A stretch of DNA of 64,000 nt from Anthostomella pinea (taxonomy: Eukaryota; Ascomycota; Sordariomycetes; Xylariales; Xylariaceae). The notes under the pieces were generated by a model, which was not told the origin of the DNA, made no database searches, and saw only the letters and a program-made list of their open reading frames with translations. Position 1 is the stretch's first letter. Each line of letters starts with the position of its first letter. Location: NCBI GenBank assembly GCA_963556695.1, contig CAUWAG010000010.1, positions 5,394,001-5,458,000 on the forward strand, given 5' to 3'. Positions 1-9,800 of this stretch are shown piece by piece. The position numbers and the translations under genes were made by a program.

Positions 1-1911
1 CACCTCGCTTGCTTGATCGGGTTTGCTAACCAGGTGACCACAGACCATCGGAACCGAACTAGTCAAGATCATCCTCCTCACCATACCGTATATCCTGGCA
101 GCCGCCCCTACTGCGCAGTCGCAACAGAAAGCCGCCGAACTCATGGACAAGACCGACGTCATTGCCTCGGAGCCGCATGCTCTACAGGTCCTCATTGACC
201 CTTATCATGTCAGCGATGGAAGCGACAGCCCGACGGCTAACATGAGTCTGGTTGGTCTGCTTCAGAAACAGCTCCAGAACGAGGCGACCAGCGGCTGGGA
301 GCTCTCTTGTCTCCCCAGGCCGTGGCAGATGCCCCTCGAGGAGATCGAGCAGCAGGAGAAACTCGATAGCGCGCAAAAGCACACGCTACCCGGTATATCC
401 ATCCCCGAGAAGGTCATCACGGGCCCGCGCCCTTTGTTCCCCGAGGTCTTTTACTCGGTCTATGTGAACCAGGAAATCGCATCCGTTCCACCCGTCAGCA
501 GCATTGCATCGTCCATCATTCGAGATGCGCTATCCGACACCATCAACATCCTACACTTCAACCGCAACGCCACCGCCCGATTTCTCATAGACGTAGACTG
601 CTATTTTGCCCCGGGCACTTTCGTCAAGCGCGCTACACCATTCGACCGATTACGGGATATTGAGGGCGACCGTTCAACCTGGAAACCCGAGGACGTTGCC
701 GTGGATGCCGTCTTCTCGCAGCTTTTTCAACTGCCGACCCCCGAGCACAAGCTTGTCTACTTCCATTCAGTTCTCACCGAGGCCTGTAAGATTGCCCCAG
801 CTGCAATCGCTCCTAGTTTGGGTCGAGCAATCCGGTACTCTTACATGAACACCTACCGACTGGACCTTGAACTGACCTACCGTTTCCTGGACTGGTTTAC
901 CCATCATCTCAGCAACTTTGGGTTCATGTGGAAGTGGACCGAGTGGGTTGATGATGTGAATCTGCCGGATATGCACCCAAGCAAGGCGTTCATTATGGGA
1001 GCCTTGGACAAGGAGATTCGCCTCAGTTTTGCCCAGCGTATCAAGGGTACCTTGCCTGAGCCATACCAAGCACTGATCGGTCCCGAGAAGGAACAAGATA
1101 CCCCTGAGTTCAAGTTCAACGATGACCGTAAGTCCACGTGTGCCCCAGACACCGCCAGCGCGCAACTAATATAGAGGCAGATACACCATTCGCTGCGGAA
1201 GGCAAGGAACTTGCCGCGCTTCTCAAACGCAAAGCCCCAGATGACGAGATCCAACCTGTAATCGATCGCATTCATTCTGCAGCACTCGACCAATCCATCG
1301 ATCCTCTTGTCTCCAGCACCGACGTTTTCATGACGGCTGTGTGCTGGGTTGGATCCAAGTCCCTAAGCCACGTGCTCGCTTGCATAGAACGCACCAAGGA
1401 CAGGCTCCTCGATGCTGGCGCAGCATCAGAAGCCGCAAGAGCGCAGATAATAACCGCAGTCATGAGCTATTGGTCAGCTCATCCAGGCGTTGCGATTAAC
1501 ATCGTCGAGAAGCTGCTGAATTATTCGATCGTTACACCTGCTGCCGTCATCGATTGGGCTCTAGTTAGCGATCGCGCAGGCCCGTATGGCGAGGCACTGA
1601 GCAAGGCTTGGGTATTCGAGCTGGTCTTCAACACTGTCGTCAAAGTCACAGGCCGCCTTCGCCAGGTTGTGAGTGGGGAGATGGGCGAAGGCGCGGTGGA
1701 GGAAGTTGCGGCAATGCGCGATCTCTTCAAAAGGATGGACGATGCCCTGGTCAGCTGGGCCCAAGGAACCAAGGACCAGATGATGGATCCGGTGGTGTCT
1801 GACGGCGGCGAAGACCTTGTCAAACGATGGGGCGAGAGATGGTTGCGAGTGTTCAGACGAAGATCGGCTATCGAGGAGTCCTTCTTGGCCGAGAGCAAAG
1901 TTACGGCTTGA
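1..1911 (+). CDS. STO1: Nuclear cap-binding protein subunit 1 (CBP80/Sto1), 3' part
   Basis: Large subunit of the nuclear cap-binding complex, which with CBP20 binds the m7G cap of nascent transcripts and links it to splicing, export and decay. The gene runs off the left edge. Coding exons visible are 44-1127 and 1175-1911; bases 1-43 are the end of an intron with a CTAAC branch point at 26-30. The second intron (1128-1174) has a GTAAGT donor and ends in TAG. About 606 residues are visible of a family usually near 800. The helical MIF4G-type repeats fit CBP80, including the stretch FGFMWKWTEWVDDVNLPDMH. The frame shift between the two exons is resolved exactly by the intron. It ends convergent with the hypothetical gene at 2224-3069. 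The family call is confident; the exact left exon boundary is inferred because the frame has stops just upstream of 44. Confidence 0.9.
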
Positions 1912-2223
1912 GATGTATGACGTTGGCGAACAAGCTGTCAGGCCATCGCCAGACTGGCTAGGCACGATGTACCGAGGGCCGGCTACGCTTCTAAAAGGGG
2001 CATCTGATGGTAGCTAAGGGACTGAAGTGAGGCTGGTCTCGTTTCTGTAAAATAGCTACATTGGGCGTTTGATTCGCCTCGGCCAATACGAGCAATGATA
2101 TCCATTAACATAGATCTGGGCGCTTCGTAAACGTAGCTCTGTCCCTGTTATCCCGCAGCTCTCGTTAACGGGATGATATAGCAAGACCCTACGCGCTGAT
2201 CTGACTGGCCAACAGTCCAGAAA
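1912..2223. other. Convergent intergenic region
   Basis: This 3'-3' spacer lies between CBP80 and the downstream minus-strand gene. I see no open frame, repeat or RNA gene in it; it presumably holds both polyadenylation regions. Confidence 0.6.
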
Positions 2224-3069
2224 CTAATCACTATTATCATTTTCGTAATCATCCGACTGTCGTCCCCCTCCCCACACTTCTCCTACTACCCATCCTCCTG
2301 GCCACGTACCTCCCCATCCCTCTCCTCCACGCTCTCCCCCTCCCCCTCTTCCTCCTAGAGACACGCGTAACCCTCCTACACACACACAAAACGCCAATAT
2401 GCCCAGAGCTGCGAAAGCGACGGCGAAGGCGATGGCCAAGCCTATGATGGCGTCGCGGTCCGAGGTTGCGCGCACCTCGTCGCTCATCGGGGAAGCATAT
2501 TCGCCACCACGGAGGGATGCCTCCTCCTCCTCCTCCTCCTCCTCCACGCATACGAACCGCAGACTAGCTATGTCGGCCGCGGTCGCGTGGCAGGAGTTGG
2601 ACAGATAGACGGTGCTGCTGTTCGTCCGTGCGGAGGAGGAAGAGGAGGAGTCCGAGATACTGCTGCTGCAGTCTGGCTGGTCGTACAGGGTGAGTATGGC
2701 GAGGAGGGGGGAGTCGCATATCGCTATCGCTGTCGAGCTCGGCAGGGTGGTCAGTAGGGATTTTACGCTCTCGCCCTCGGCGGGAGGTGTGTTCTGGCAC
2801 TGTCCTTCGTCGAGGTGGATTGCCGCTGTTGTTCCGTCGACGGACGTGTTGCAGTCGGGGTCGGAGAAGAGCTGTAGGGAGACGGAGACTGAGACTGGCG
2901 GTGCTGTGTTTGTGAGCTGCCGGTGTAGGCTGCCGCTGCTGGCTCGACGACCCATACTCATTGCGGATACTGTGGCGAGAGCTGGCAAGGTCATGGGAAG
3001 AAGAAGAAGCATTTTCACCGGCCCTGCTGTGGGTAGTAGGTATATTTCCCTGATCAATACGATGGACAA
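2224..3069 (-). CDS. Hypothetical secreted or single-pass membrane protein
   Basis: Not recognised as a named family. The frame encodes 281 aa. The first methionine may not be the start: Met20 (codon at 3012) directly precedes a good signal peptide (MLLLLPMTLPALATVSA), so a 262-aa product is likelier. The luminal part carries scattered cysteines (SDPDCN, GQCQN, ICDSP, PDCSS, NSCHA) and a serine run. An eight-glutamate run encoded by a CTC/GAG microsatellite (about 2518-2545) precedes one strong membrane helix (AIIGLAIAFAVAFAALGILA). A Gly/Arg/Trp-rich cytoplasmic tail follows. The layout resembles fungal cell-surface anchored proteins with a short Cys-containing ectodomain, but no enzyme motif is visible. 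A single exon is assumed. Confidence 0.6.
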   Translation of the reverse strand: MSIVLIREIYLLPTAGPVKMLLLLPMTLPALATVSAMSMGRRASSGSLHRQLTNTAPPVSVSVSLQLFSDPDCNTSVDGTTAAIHLDEGQCQNTPPAEGESVKSLLTTLPSSTAIAICDSPLLAILTLYDQPDCSSSISDSSSSSSARTNSSTVYLSNSCHATAADIASLRFVCVEEEEEEEEASLRGGEYASPMSDEVRATSDRDAIIGLAIAFAVAFAALGILAFCVCVGGLRVSLGGRGGGGERGGEGWGGTWPGGWVVGEVWGGGRQSDDYENDNSD

Positions 3070-3875
3070 GATCGCATTTGTGTCGTTTGCGGGATGTGGA
3101 TAACTACTTCATGGAGAAGCTCTCTCTCCAGCCTGAGCAGTAGTAGTTTGACCTTGACAACACATGCCATATATCATAGTTCGCCTGATGGTGGCAAACA
3201 TTATCTTGCCGATATTCGGGCGGCGAACTGAGCCAGTTGGCAACGCCGCACTCTGGGGCGATACGAACAGCCCTGGTGTTGAGCAAACTGATATACAGTG
3301 GTGCAAAAGCGGATAATAGCGCTGCTGGAGGTACCTCGTGCCGTCCAAGTTCTTGTTAAGCAGGTAGTGTAGCCTCACTTTTGATATGGTGTTGAGGCAT
3401 TGCGTCTGGGCGCGCTGTTGTTGGGCGTTTGGAAGCGAAGGCCAAGTCGAGGCTGTCGTAACATGAGCCTCGCTTGGTGCGCGGGTGCCATGTTGTATCG
3501 AATCGACAGGTAACATAGCGACATTGGGTACTTGTTAACTAGAAGCGATCTATTTGCTTTCGCTTCGTAGCAGTTTAAAGCTGGTGCCGTAAATTCACAA
3601 CGATCGGAAAACCTCACAGAAGAGGACGAGGAACCATCCATGTTGCTATTGTAAGGGGTATCTCCTGATCCTGTAGCCCATCTAACCATAACCTAAGCCA
3701 GCCAAAATAAAAAAAGGAGGAAAAAAGGAACCAATAGAACCCAAATGACAAGTATAAGATGAGATGAAAGACGAAAGCATGAGTAGCGCTACAAGGCCTA
3801 CAAGTTCTGCTAACAGAAGTGTCAATCACGGCATCCCATACCAACCATTTAAGTCCCAAAGGTGTACCTACAGTG
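3070..3875. other. Intergenic, no gene recognised
   Basis: This is the upstream region of the 2224-3069 gene. Short frames on both strands lack any recognisable domain or splice pattern. An A-rich patch sits near 3707-3730. Confidence 0.5.
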
Positions 3876-3948
3876 TGTTTGCCGGGGAATCGAACCCCTT
3901 CGTCTTGAGAAACCCAGGTGAGAAACCACTAGACCACAGCTGCAAAGC
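3876..3948 (-). tRNA. tRNA-like sequence, Glu(CTC)-type loop, probably degenerate
   Basis: On the minus strand there is a T-arm-like hairpin (GGGG TTCGATT CCCC) and a D-arm-like segment (GTG GTCTAGTGGTT TCT CAC). A 7-base loop TTCTCAA would read CTC (Glu). Overall length is close to a tRNA. Against a functional gene: the anticodon stem pairs poorly, the variable region is too short, and the acceptor ends pair over only about five bases (TTTGC/GCAAA). I treat it as a tRNA relic or a divergent tRNA; a covariance-model scan would settle it. Confidence 0.45.
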
Positions 3949-4104
3949 CATTGTATCAACAATAGCTTTTGTTCTACTTCATATACCTTCTACTGCTGCG
4001 CTGTACATTCCCTGCAGCGGTACATTGGTACCTAAGGCCAGCAAACAAAAATCACCTGCACCTGAGTGCGACCATTTGTTTGCCGGACCGATAGCCCTGC
4101 CCTT

Positions 4105-5116
4105 CTAGCTTGCCCAGCGAGGCAGGTAGAACTTCATGTTTTCGTACACCAGGAACGTCACCCACGTGGCAGGCATGACGCGCACCACGCCCGGGACGAT
4201 GCCGCGGTAGAACCCGCGCCACCCCTCCTCCCGCCACGTCCTCCTCACCACACCCCGGATACCCCGCCCGAACCGCTCGTCGGCGTTGTAGTTCTGGAGC
4301 CGGCTCCGGATGACCTGGTACGGGTAGGTGACGGCGCCAGCAACCAGCTTGGAGATGCTGGAGATGACCAGCGTAGCCTCGTTGCTGAACCTCTGTGGCT
4401 CCTGATCCCGATTGCCTGATGACGATTTTCGGACCCGCGCAATGTACATCTTCTTCAGCGGGTCGTAGACCGTGAACTGCACGGCTCCGTGGGAAACGCC
4501 GAACAGACTGATGCCCAGGCCGCGGTAGAACCCCCTCCAGCCCTCGGTCTTCAGCAGCTGGGCGGCTCCCGCCCACATGCTGGGATATGCGCCGGCCGCG
4601 CCGCGGTTGGATGACAGCATGCGTGTCTTTAGGACCCAGACCGGGTTGGTGATGGCTTGCGTGAAGATGCCCGCCACCGCCGAGGCGACGAAGTAGTCCT
4701 GCGGCGATAGCGAAGCGGCATCGCTGCTGCCTGTGCCTGTCGGGCCTTTGAGGTTCAGGATTGCTTGCTCCGCCCGCGCCTTGAAGAAGAAGAACGAGGC
4801 CCAGCTGGATGCATTGCCAATAAGGTTGGGTGTGAGTCCCCTGTAGAGAGCTGCGATGGGGTGTGGCGTTCGCGTCAGAGTGCGAAGCAGTGATATGGTT
4901 GTTAGGCTCTGCGGGTTCGCTGCACTGCTTCGGTGAACTGGTGAGCTGTCAGCTTATAGATAGCTCTGGGATGAAGATAGCGGTTCATGGCGCACTCTGC
5001 ATCCGCGTCTTCACGATGTCAAGGGGATGGACCGCAAGAGTGGCTACCGATCCGGCGGAGAGACCCGCGATGGTCTCGACGAGGGCGGGTGAGATGCCCG
5101 CATTGTCTGGAGTCAT
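4105..5116 (-). CDS. FLX1: Mitochondrial carrier, FAD/folate transporter type (Flx1-like)
   Basis: Inner-membrane carrier expected to exchange FAD or related flavin/folate between cytosol and mitochondrial matrix. Two exons, 5116-4996 and 4937-4105, are joined by a 58-bp intron (donor GTGCGC, branch CTGAC). The join yields KTRMQIHRSS across the junction, and the product is 317 aa. The three mitochondrial-carrier repeats show as PLDIVKTRMQ (about residue 32), NPVWVLKTRML (about 136) and YPYQVIRSRLQ (about 245). The NPVW and PYQV variants are typical of the Flx1/SLC25A32 branch. The start is the ATG beginning MTPDNAGIS; most of the second exon is open upstream of its first internal Met. It diverges from URM1 353 bp away. 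Substrate is inferred from the subfamily. Confidence 0.88.
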
Positions 5117-5469
5117 AGAGACGGCGGATTGTATTGTAGGTGAATTACATTATGAAGCCGTCGAGTGCATCAGGACGGGATGCTGTCGGATGGACCTAAA
5201 AGCATGACATCGTCGCGGATGAGCTTGGAAAATCGGGCCGTGCAGTTATCCAGTTATCCGCTTTTTGACTCCATGACGATAAGAGCATTACGACTCTTAT
5301 CGTCAGTATAATTCATTTAGACCATGTTAACTTTCGCATATTGAAGGGTCGCCGTCTATCGAGACCTTTTTTATGAGCATTTTGACACCAACTCAGTCAT
5401 CCTCCAAGATCCATCACGAGGAAGCCGACGAAAGCTGCAGCTTGTGACGCACAAGTGACTACTGTGACC
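5117..5469. promoter_or_regulatory. Shared divergent promoter FLX1/URM1
   Basis: This 353-bp spacer separates two oppositely oriented start codons, so it must contain both promoters. A partial inverted sequence, ATAAGAGCATTACGACTCTTAT-like, lies near 5278-5300 and could be a regulatory palindrome. No other element is recognised. Confidence 0.5.
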
Positions 5470-6112
5470 ATGTCTGCCACGAAAGAAACGACCACCCAGG
5501 AACCCGAGACACCCAAGGTCTCCATAGTCGTGGAATTCTCGTCAGTACGCCCCCCCCCCCCCAACCGAGCCCGGACCTCTGTTGGATCGGAATCCTCGTG
5601 GAGAGATATTCGAGCTTGTTCTTACAGCTTCCCCGATTACCCTTTTACTGACGGACTGTCAGGGGTGGACTCGAGATGCTCTTCTCAGACCAGCGTCGCC
5701 ATTCGCTGTCGATACCAGCTACGGACAAGGAGGGCAAGGCGGTGACCATATCGTACCTCATCGACTACCTGTGCAATCGTACGATGAAGGACGCGCGGAA
5801 GGAACTATTCGTCCTCGACGACCATGTGTAGGTGACATTCATCTCGTTCTAAAACCTGCGTGGCGCTCTTCTTACCTAGGTTGCTCCCGGCATATGGACA
5901 TGGACCGGGCCGCGTCGCTGTCAAACGCACACGCACACATCTCACACATCTGGTCCAATGTGCATAGCAAGCGGGCTAACGTTGTACATTCCAGCCGGCC
6001 GGGCATCCTGGTCCTCATCAACGATGCCGACTGGGAGTTGGAGGGCGAAGAGGCCTATGAGCTCCAGAATGGCGACAATATCTTGTTTGTCTCTACGCTG
6101 CATGGAGGCTAG
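5470..6112 (+). CDS. URM1: Ubiquitin-related modifier 1
   Basis: Sulfur carrier for tRNA wobble-uridine thiolation and a ubiquitin-like modifier, thiocarboxylated at its C-terminal glycine by the E1-like Uba4. Three exons are used: 5470-5540, 5663-5827 and 5995-6112. The introns (122 and 167 bp) have GTCAGT and GTAGGT donors; the second has a GCTAAC branch point. The spliced product is 117 aa and ends in STLHGG, the diagnostic di-glycine tail. Internal landmarks are [14 protein letters not shown] across the first junction and [17 protein letters not shown]. The ATG at 5470 is preferred; the frame upstream has only a GTG. Intron 1 contains a run of about a dozen C. Very confident. Confidence 0.95.
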
Positions 6113-8111
6113 CCTGGTCTGCCTGTCTATCTATGCCACTGATCGCCATTCAGTCGCAACGTCGCCCGGAAATCATAGTCGTTCTACTCACCCCCCTTTC
6201 ACTTGTTACTTGTTACTGGTGCGTCACGCTCGCTGTAAGGGGCAGGATTAGCCTTGCACGCAATGCAAGCCACACCACTAGCCGACTTTCAGGTGTTCAC
6301 CGATACGTACGCATGAGACATTGCTTGGGTCGGTTGCTTTCAAGCGCAGTGCGAGATCCTGCAAGTAATGGGAAAGCGGTTGGCTCGAATGCGGCGTGTG
6401 CCATCACTGCCGGGTTATCGTAGCCCTTCACGAAGCCATGCGTCATCCTCTGACCGCGCGCAGCTGTCAGAGGTCAACGCCGACGGGATCGAGAGGCTCG
6501 TGGCGATTCGCGAATGATTCATGGCGCCTATCATTCACTATCGTCTGCGTGTGGCGCTTGCATGTCCCATCCGGATGCTCCCGCGGATCGACCAATGCAC
6601 CAGCAACGCCAATGGCAGTGGCGGTGAGGCTAGTTTTTGATCTCTTGTTCCGTTTCTTGTGATGGGTGCTCGGCCTACATGGGGGAGGTGGCCTCGGCCG
6701 TCTCATTCGTCGGCTCCCAACGAGTCGTCCAGAAAGAGACGCATGCAGAGGCGGACGGGAGAGCAAACTCACGCCGTACATGCATCAGACATCCACGAAA
6801 TGTCAAGTGAAGCCACCATTCAGAATACCGAGAAATTGCGTTGCTGTGCCGGTTTTTCAAGTCCCGTTCGTCATCCTTTGCCGGTGCCGGACGGTTGGCA
6901 TGATGCGGCCAGCGATCCCCAGTTGATATGTGACAGATTTCCTGTTTGCTTGCTTGCTCGCTGCGGAAGGCCATCTGCGGAGTCTCTGTTCTGGTAGGAA
7001 GGAGGGTGTTGTCTTCAAACGATGATCCTCACGGGACCACACTGAACAGGATATCGTGTGAATCACCCCCATGAGACAGGCCGCGTAAGTCAGCGCAAGG
7101 GGGTCTTCACAGGCGGTCTATCGCAAGCCACAGCCCGTATCGCGGGGCCCATGTCGGCATAGACAGCCGAGTTCATCGCGGCCCGATCATAGTAGAGGAC
7201 ATAGAGATCTCAATGTGTGAGCGAAGAACTTCTGTTCCAAAAGAAATAACGAGCAAACAGACTAGCTGCCAATATTGTGTCGCCGTGCACGCGTACTTTC
7301 TACCTGCGAAGCCGTTGCCTGACTGCTGCCGTCGCGAAAACCACTTTGCCATCCTGGATGGTCTCGTAACCTCCATAACACGAGAACAGGATCTCTTCCG
7401 CCTTGCGCCGTTCCAAAAGGTCTGATAACCTCGATGATGCTGCCGCCGTAAATCAAGCTGCCGCCCCCATGTCTTTTGGTCGCAATGTGCAATGCTTCTC
7501 CATACACCAACCACCATGCAGCCGCTTCCCGCTTCGTGACATCGCAATAGGGAGTATAAACAAAACAGACTGCCAGACCTAACCAAGTACAATCCAGCAA
7601 GAACCAATAGACTATTTAAACCGAATCATCGTCGACTTTTGTTGAAAATTTGCAGACAGCCTGGCCCGTCGCACCGGACATGCTCGCCGCGTCTCGGCAA
7701 CACCCAGCACGAATGTGAAAATCAGAGTTCCTCCAGGCCCGGTGAAGGCGACTGAGATACCTCACCCCCATGGTATGCGCAACGACCCGTAAATGGACAG
7801 ATGACCACTAGCCTCGACGACCCCGTCGCCTCTCCGTAGTAGAATGGATCTACCTTTTCGCGCCGTTTGATTATCTGACGTCGGTCCAATCAAGACCTTG
7901 CCAGTAAAGATGAAGAATATTGAAACGTGGAAGATGAGATGAAAGATGTGAAAAAGCCTCGCCGTGCCTGCTGATGTTTGTTTGGTATTTGGAATTCGAA
8001 AACGTGCCGCCCCGTGTGTCGTCGATTGTTGTTCAACCCACTTCGTGTACTTGTGGGCGTTCAACATACTAGAAGATCCTCGGATCAGGTAGACCCTCTG
8101 GTATACCGTAG
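6113..8111. other. 2-kb gene-poor interval
   Basis: Between URM1 and the 3' end of the C2H2 gene I found only short overlapping frames without recognisable motifs or splice-consistent joins. No tRNA, repeat or transposon end was seen. Confidence 0.45.
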
Positions 8112-9800
8112 CTAGCGAAAGTACATCCGGTCCTGGAATGCATCCTCGTAGAATGGTCCCGGAGTACCGACGGGCGTCATGGTACCGCTGGAGACGCTGG
8201 CTTGGTCCATGTCAATACCGGTATCATACTGCTCATAGCCGTGCTCGTAGCCATAAGGCCGACGTGACATCATGGTGGTCCCTGGCATCTCATAGTGACC
8301 GAACGGCGCCGCGGGTAGAAGGCCGTGATGGGGAGTGAACGAGGCCTGTTGGACGTGGCAGGTCTGCTGCCCAGAGAACTGAGTCCGGACCACAGGAGGG
8401 GTGTCGATGCGGGGGTATTTGTTGCCCTTTCCACGTCCCGCGATGCCCTTGTTGCTGTTCTTGAAGGTCTCGGCGAAGTACTTGAGCTTATCACGATGAG
8501 CTTCAGGCACCGGAACACCGGTTCTCTTACACTCGTTGTACATCCTCATGTACTCCTGCACCTCTTTCTGGTGGAACTTGTTTTGGTGTGTCTGCAAGAG
8601 TTGCTCAGGTTAGTACGGTGGACATGCAGGTCCAGCCATAGGTGGTACAAACCTTCAAGTTTCCACGTTGGCTGAAATCCTTGCCGCAGCCTAGGTGGCA
8701 GTAAAACCGCTTCTCCTTCGTGTGCGTGTTCAGGTGAGCTATCAAGCCCCCCTTTTGCACAAACTTCTTTTTGCAGCCAGGCATTTCGCATGCAAACGGC
8801 CTCTCGCCGGTATGGCGTCGCATGTGAGACTTGTGGTTCCCATGCTGGGTGGAAAGCTTGTTGCAACCGGGCCAAGGGCATTTCTAGATTATGTTGTCAG
8901 TCACGCATCCAGTAGCGAGCAACAGCAACGATGGGGCTCTCTTACCCACGGCTTCTGCCCAGCGTGAGAGCGCAGGTGGGTTTCCAGATGCGAATTCTGG
9001 GCGAATCTTTTACGGCAATTATTGATCGGACAGGTGAAGCGCTTCGCCTTCATCCTTGTACCTCTGTCTACCGACTTCTCCTGGCTCGGGTCACAGTGGT
9101 ACCTGGAATCCTGCATTGCCTCGTCGTGCGACTGTAGAGGACTAGTAGGTGCTCCAGGAGGGGCTGACTCGGTTGCCTCTACCTCAGGCTGTATTGCCTT
9201 CAACAACTCGTCGATGGGGGTGTCGAACGTCGCCTCCTTGGTGTTGGTTGCTGCCTCGTTCAGGGCGACTGTCCTCGAAGGCTTTTCCTGGCTCGAAGCC
9301 AGGGTTCCGTATTGCCGCGCTGGTATCATCGGCTCGTTCTTGACGACCGGACTCCGAGACTGCTCTTCAGCACGGGACTGGCGAGTTCCAGCTTGATACG
9401 CAATCTGTATGTTCAGGTCATCCGTCGGGACCACGCGGGGTAGCAGATGCTCCTCTTGGTGTTGCCTATAGGGTAGGGCAGTCAAGGCCGATGGTGGAGC
9501 CGTGTAGCTGTTGTAACCGAAAGGGGGTTGGGAAGGGTAATGTGACGGATGCATCACCATCACTGGTGACATGGCATAGTGCTGCTCCATGCCGAAATTT
9601 CCCGCCAATGCCGGTCGTGGAGGGGGAAGCGTGGCAACTGGCTGCGAGTTGTACTGCATCAGACCACAGTGGTTCATCACGGCATATCCAGAGTTGTGAT
9701 TTTGGTACGGAGGCCATGGCGCCCAGGCCACGGTTTCCGACTCGCGTTGGCTGGCAGTCACGGCCATCTTCTCAACGGATACAACGGTCCTGTCTGTCAC
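8112..9800 (-). CDS. C2H2 zinc-finger transcription factor with four fingers
   Basis: Nuclear DNA-binding protein of 521 aa, from exons 9800-8946, 8883-8653 and 8591-8112. Both introns (62 and 61 bp) are phase 0 with GTAAGA/GTTTGT donors; the second has a CTAAC branch point. The joins restore a tandem finger block: finger 1 about 257-280 (CPINNC...H..H), finger 2 about 287-309 (CPWPGC), finger 3 about 317-339 (CEMPGC), finger 4 about 347-369 (CHLGC...NLKTHQNKFH). Introns fall between fingers 1 and 2 and inside finger 4. The N-terminal half is low-complexity and Pro/Gln/Tyr-rich, as in activation regions. The finger-4 tail with KFHQKEVQEYMRMY resembles fungal Azf1-like regulators. The target genes are unknown. 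A very long upstream region fits a regulated factor. Confidence 0.85.
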
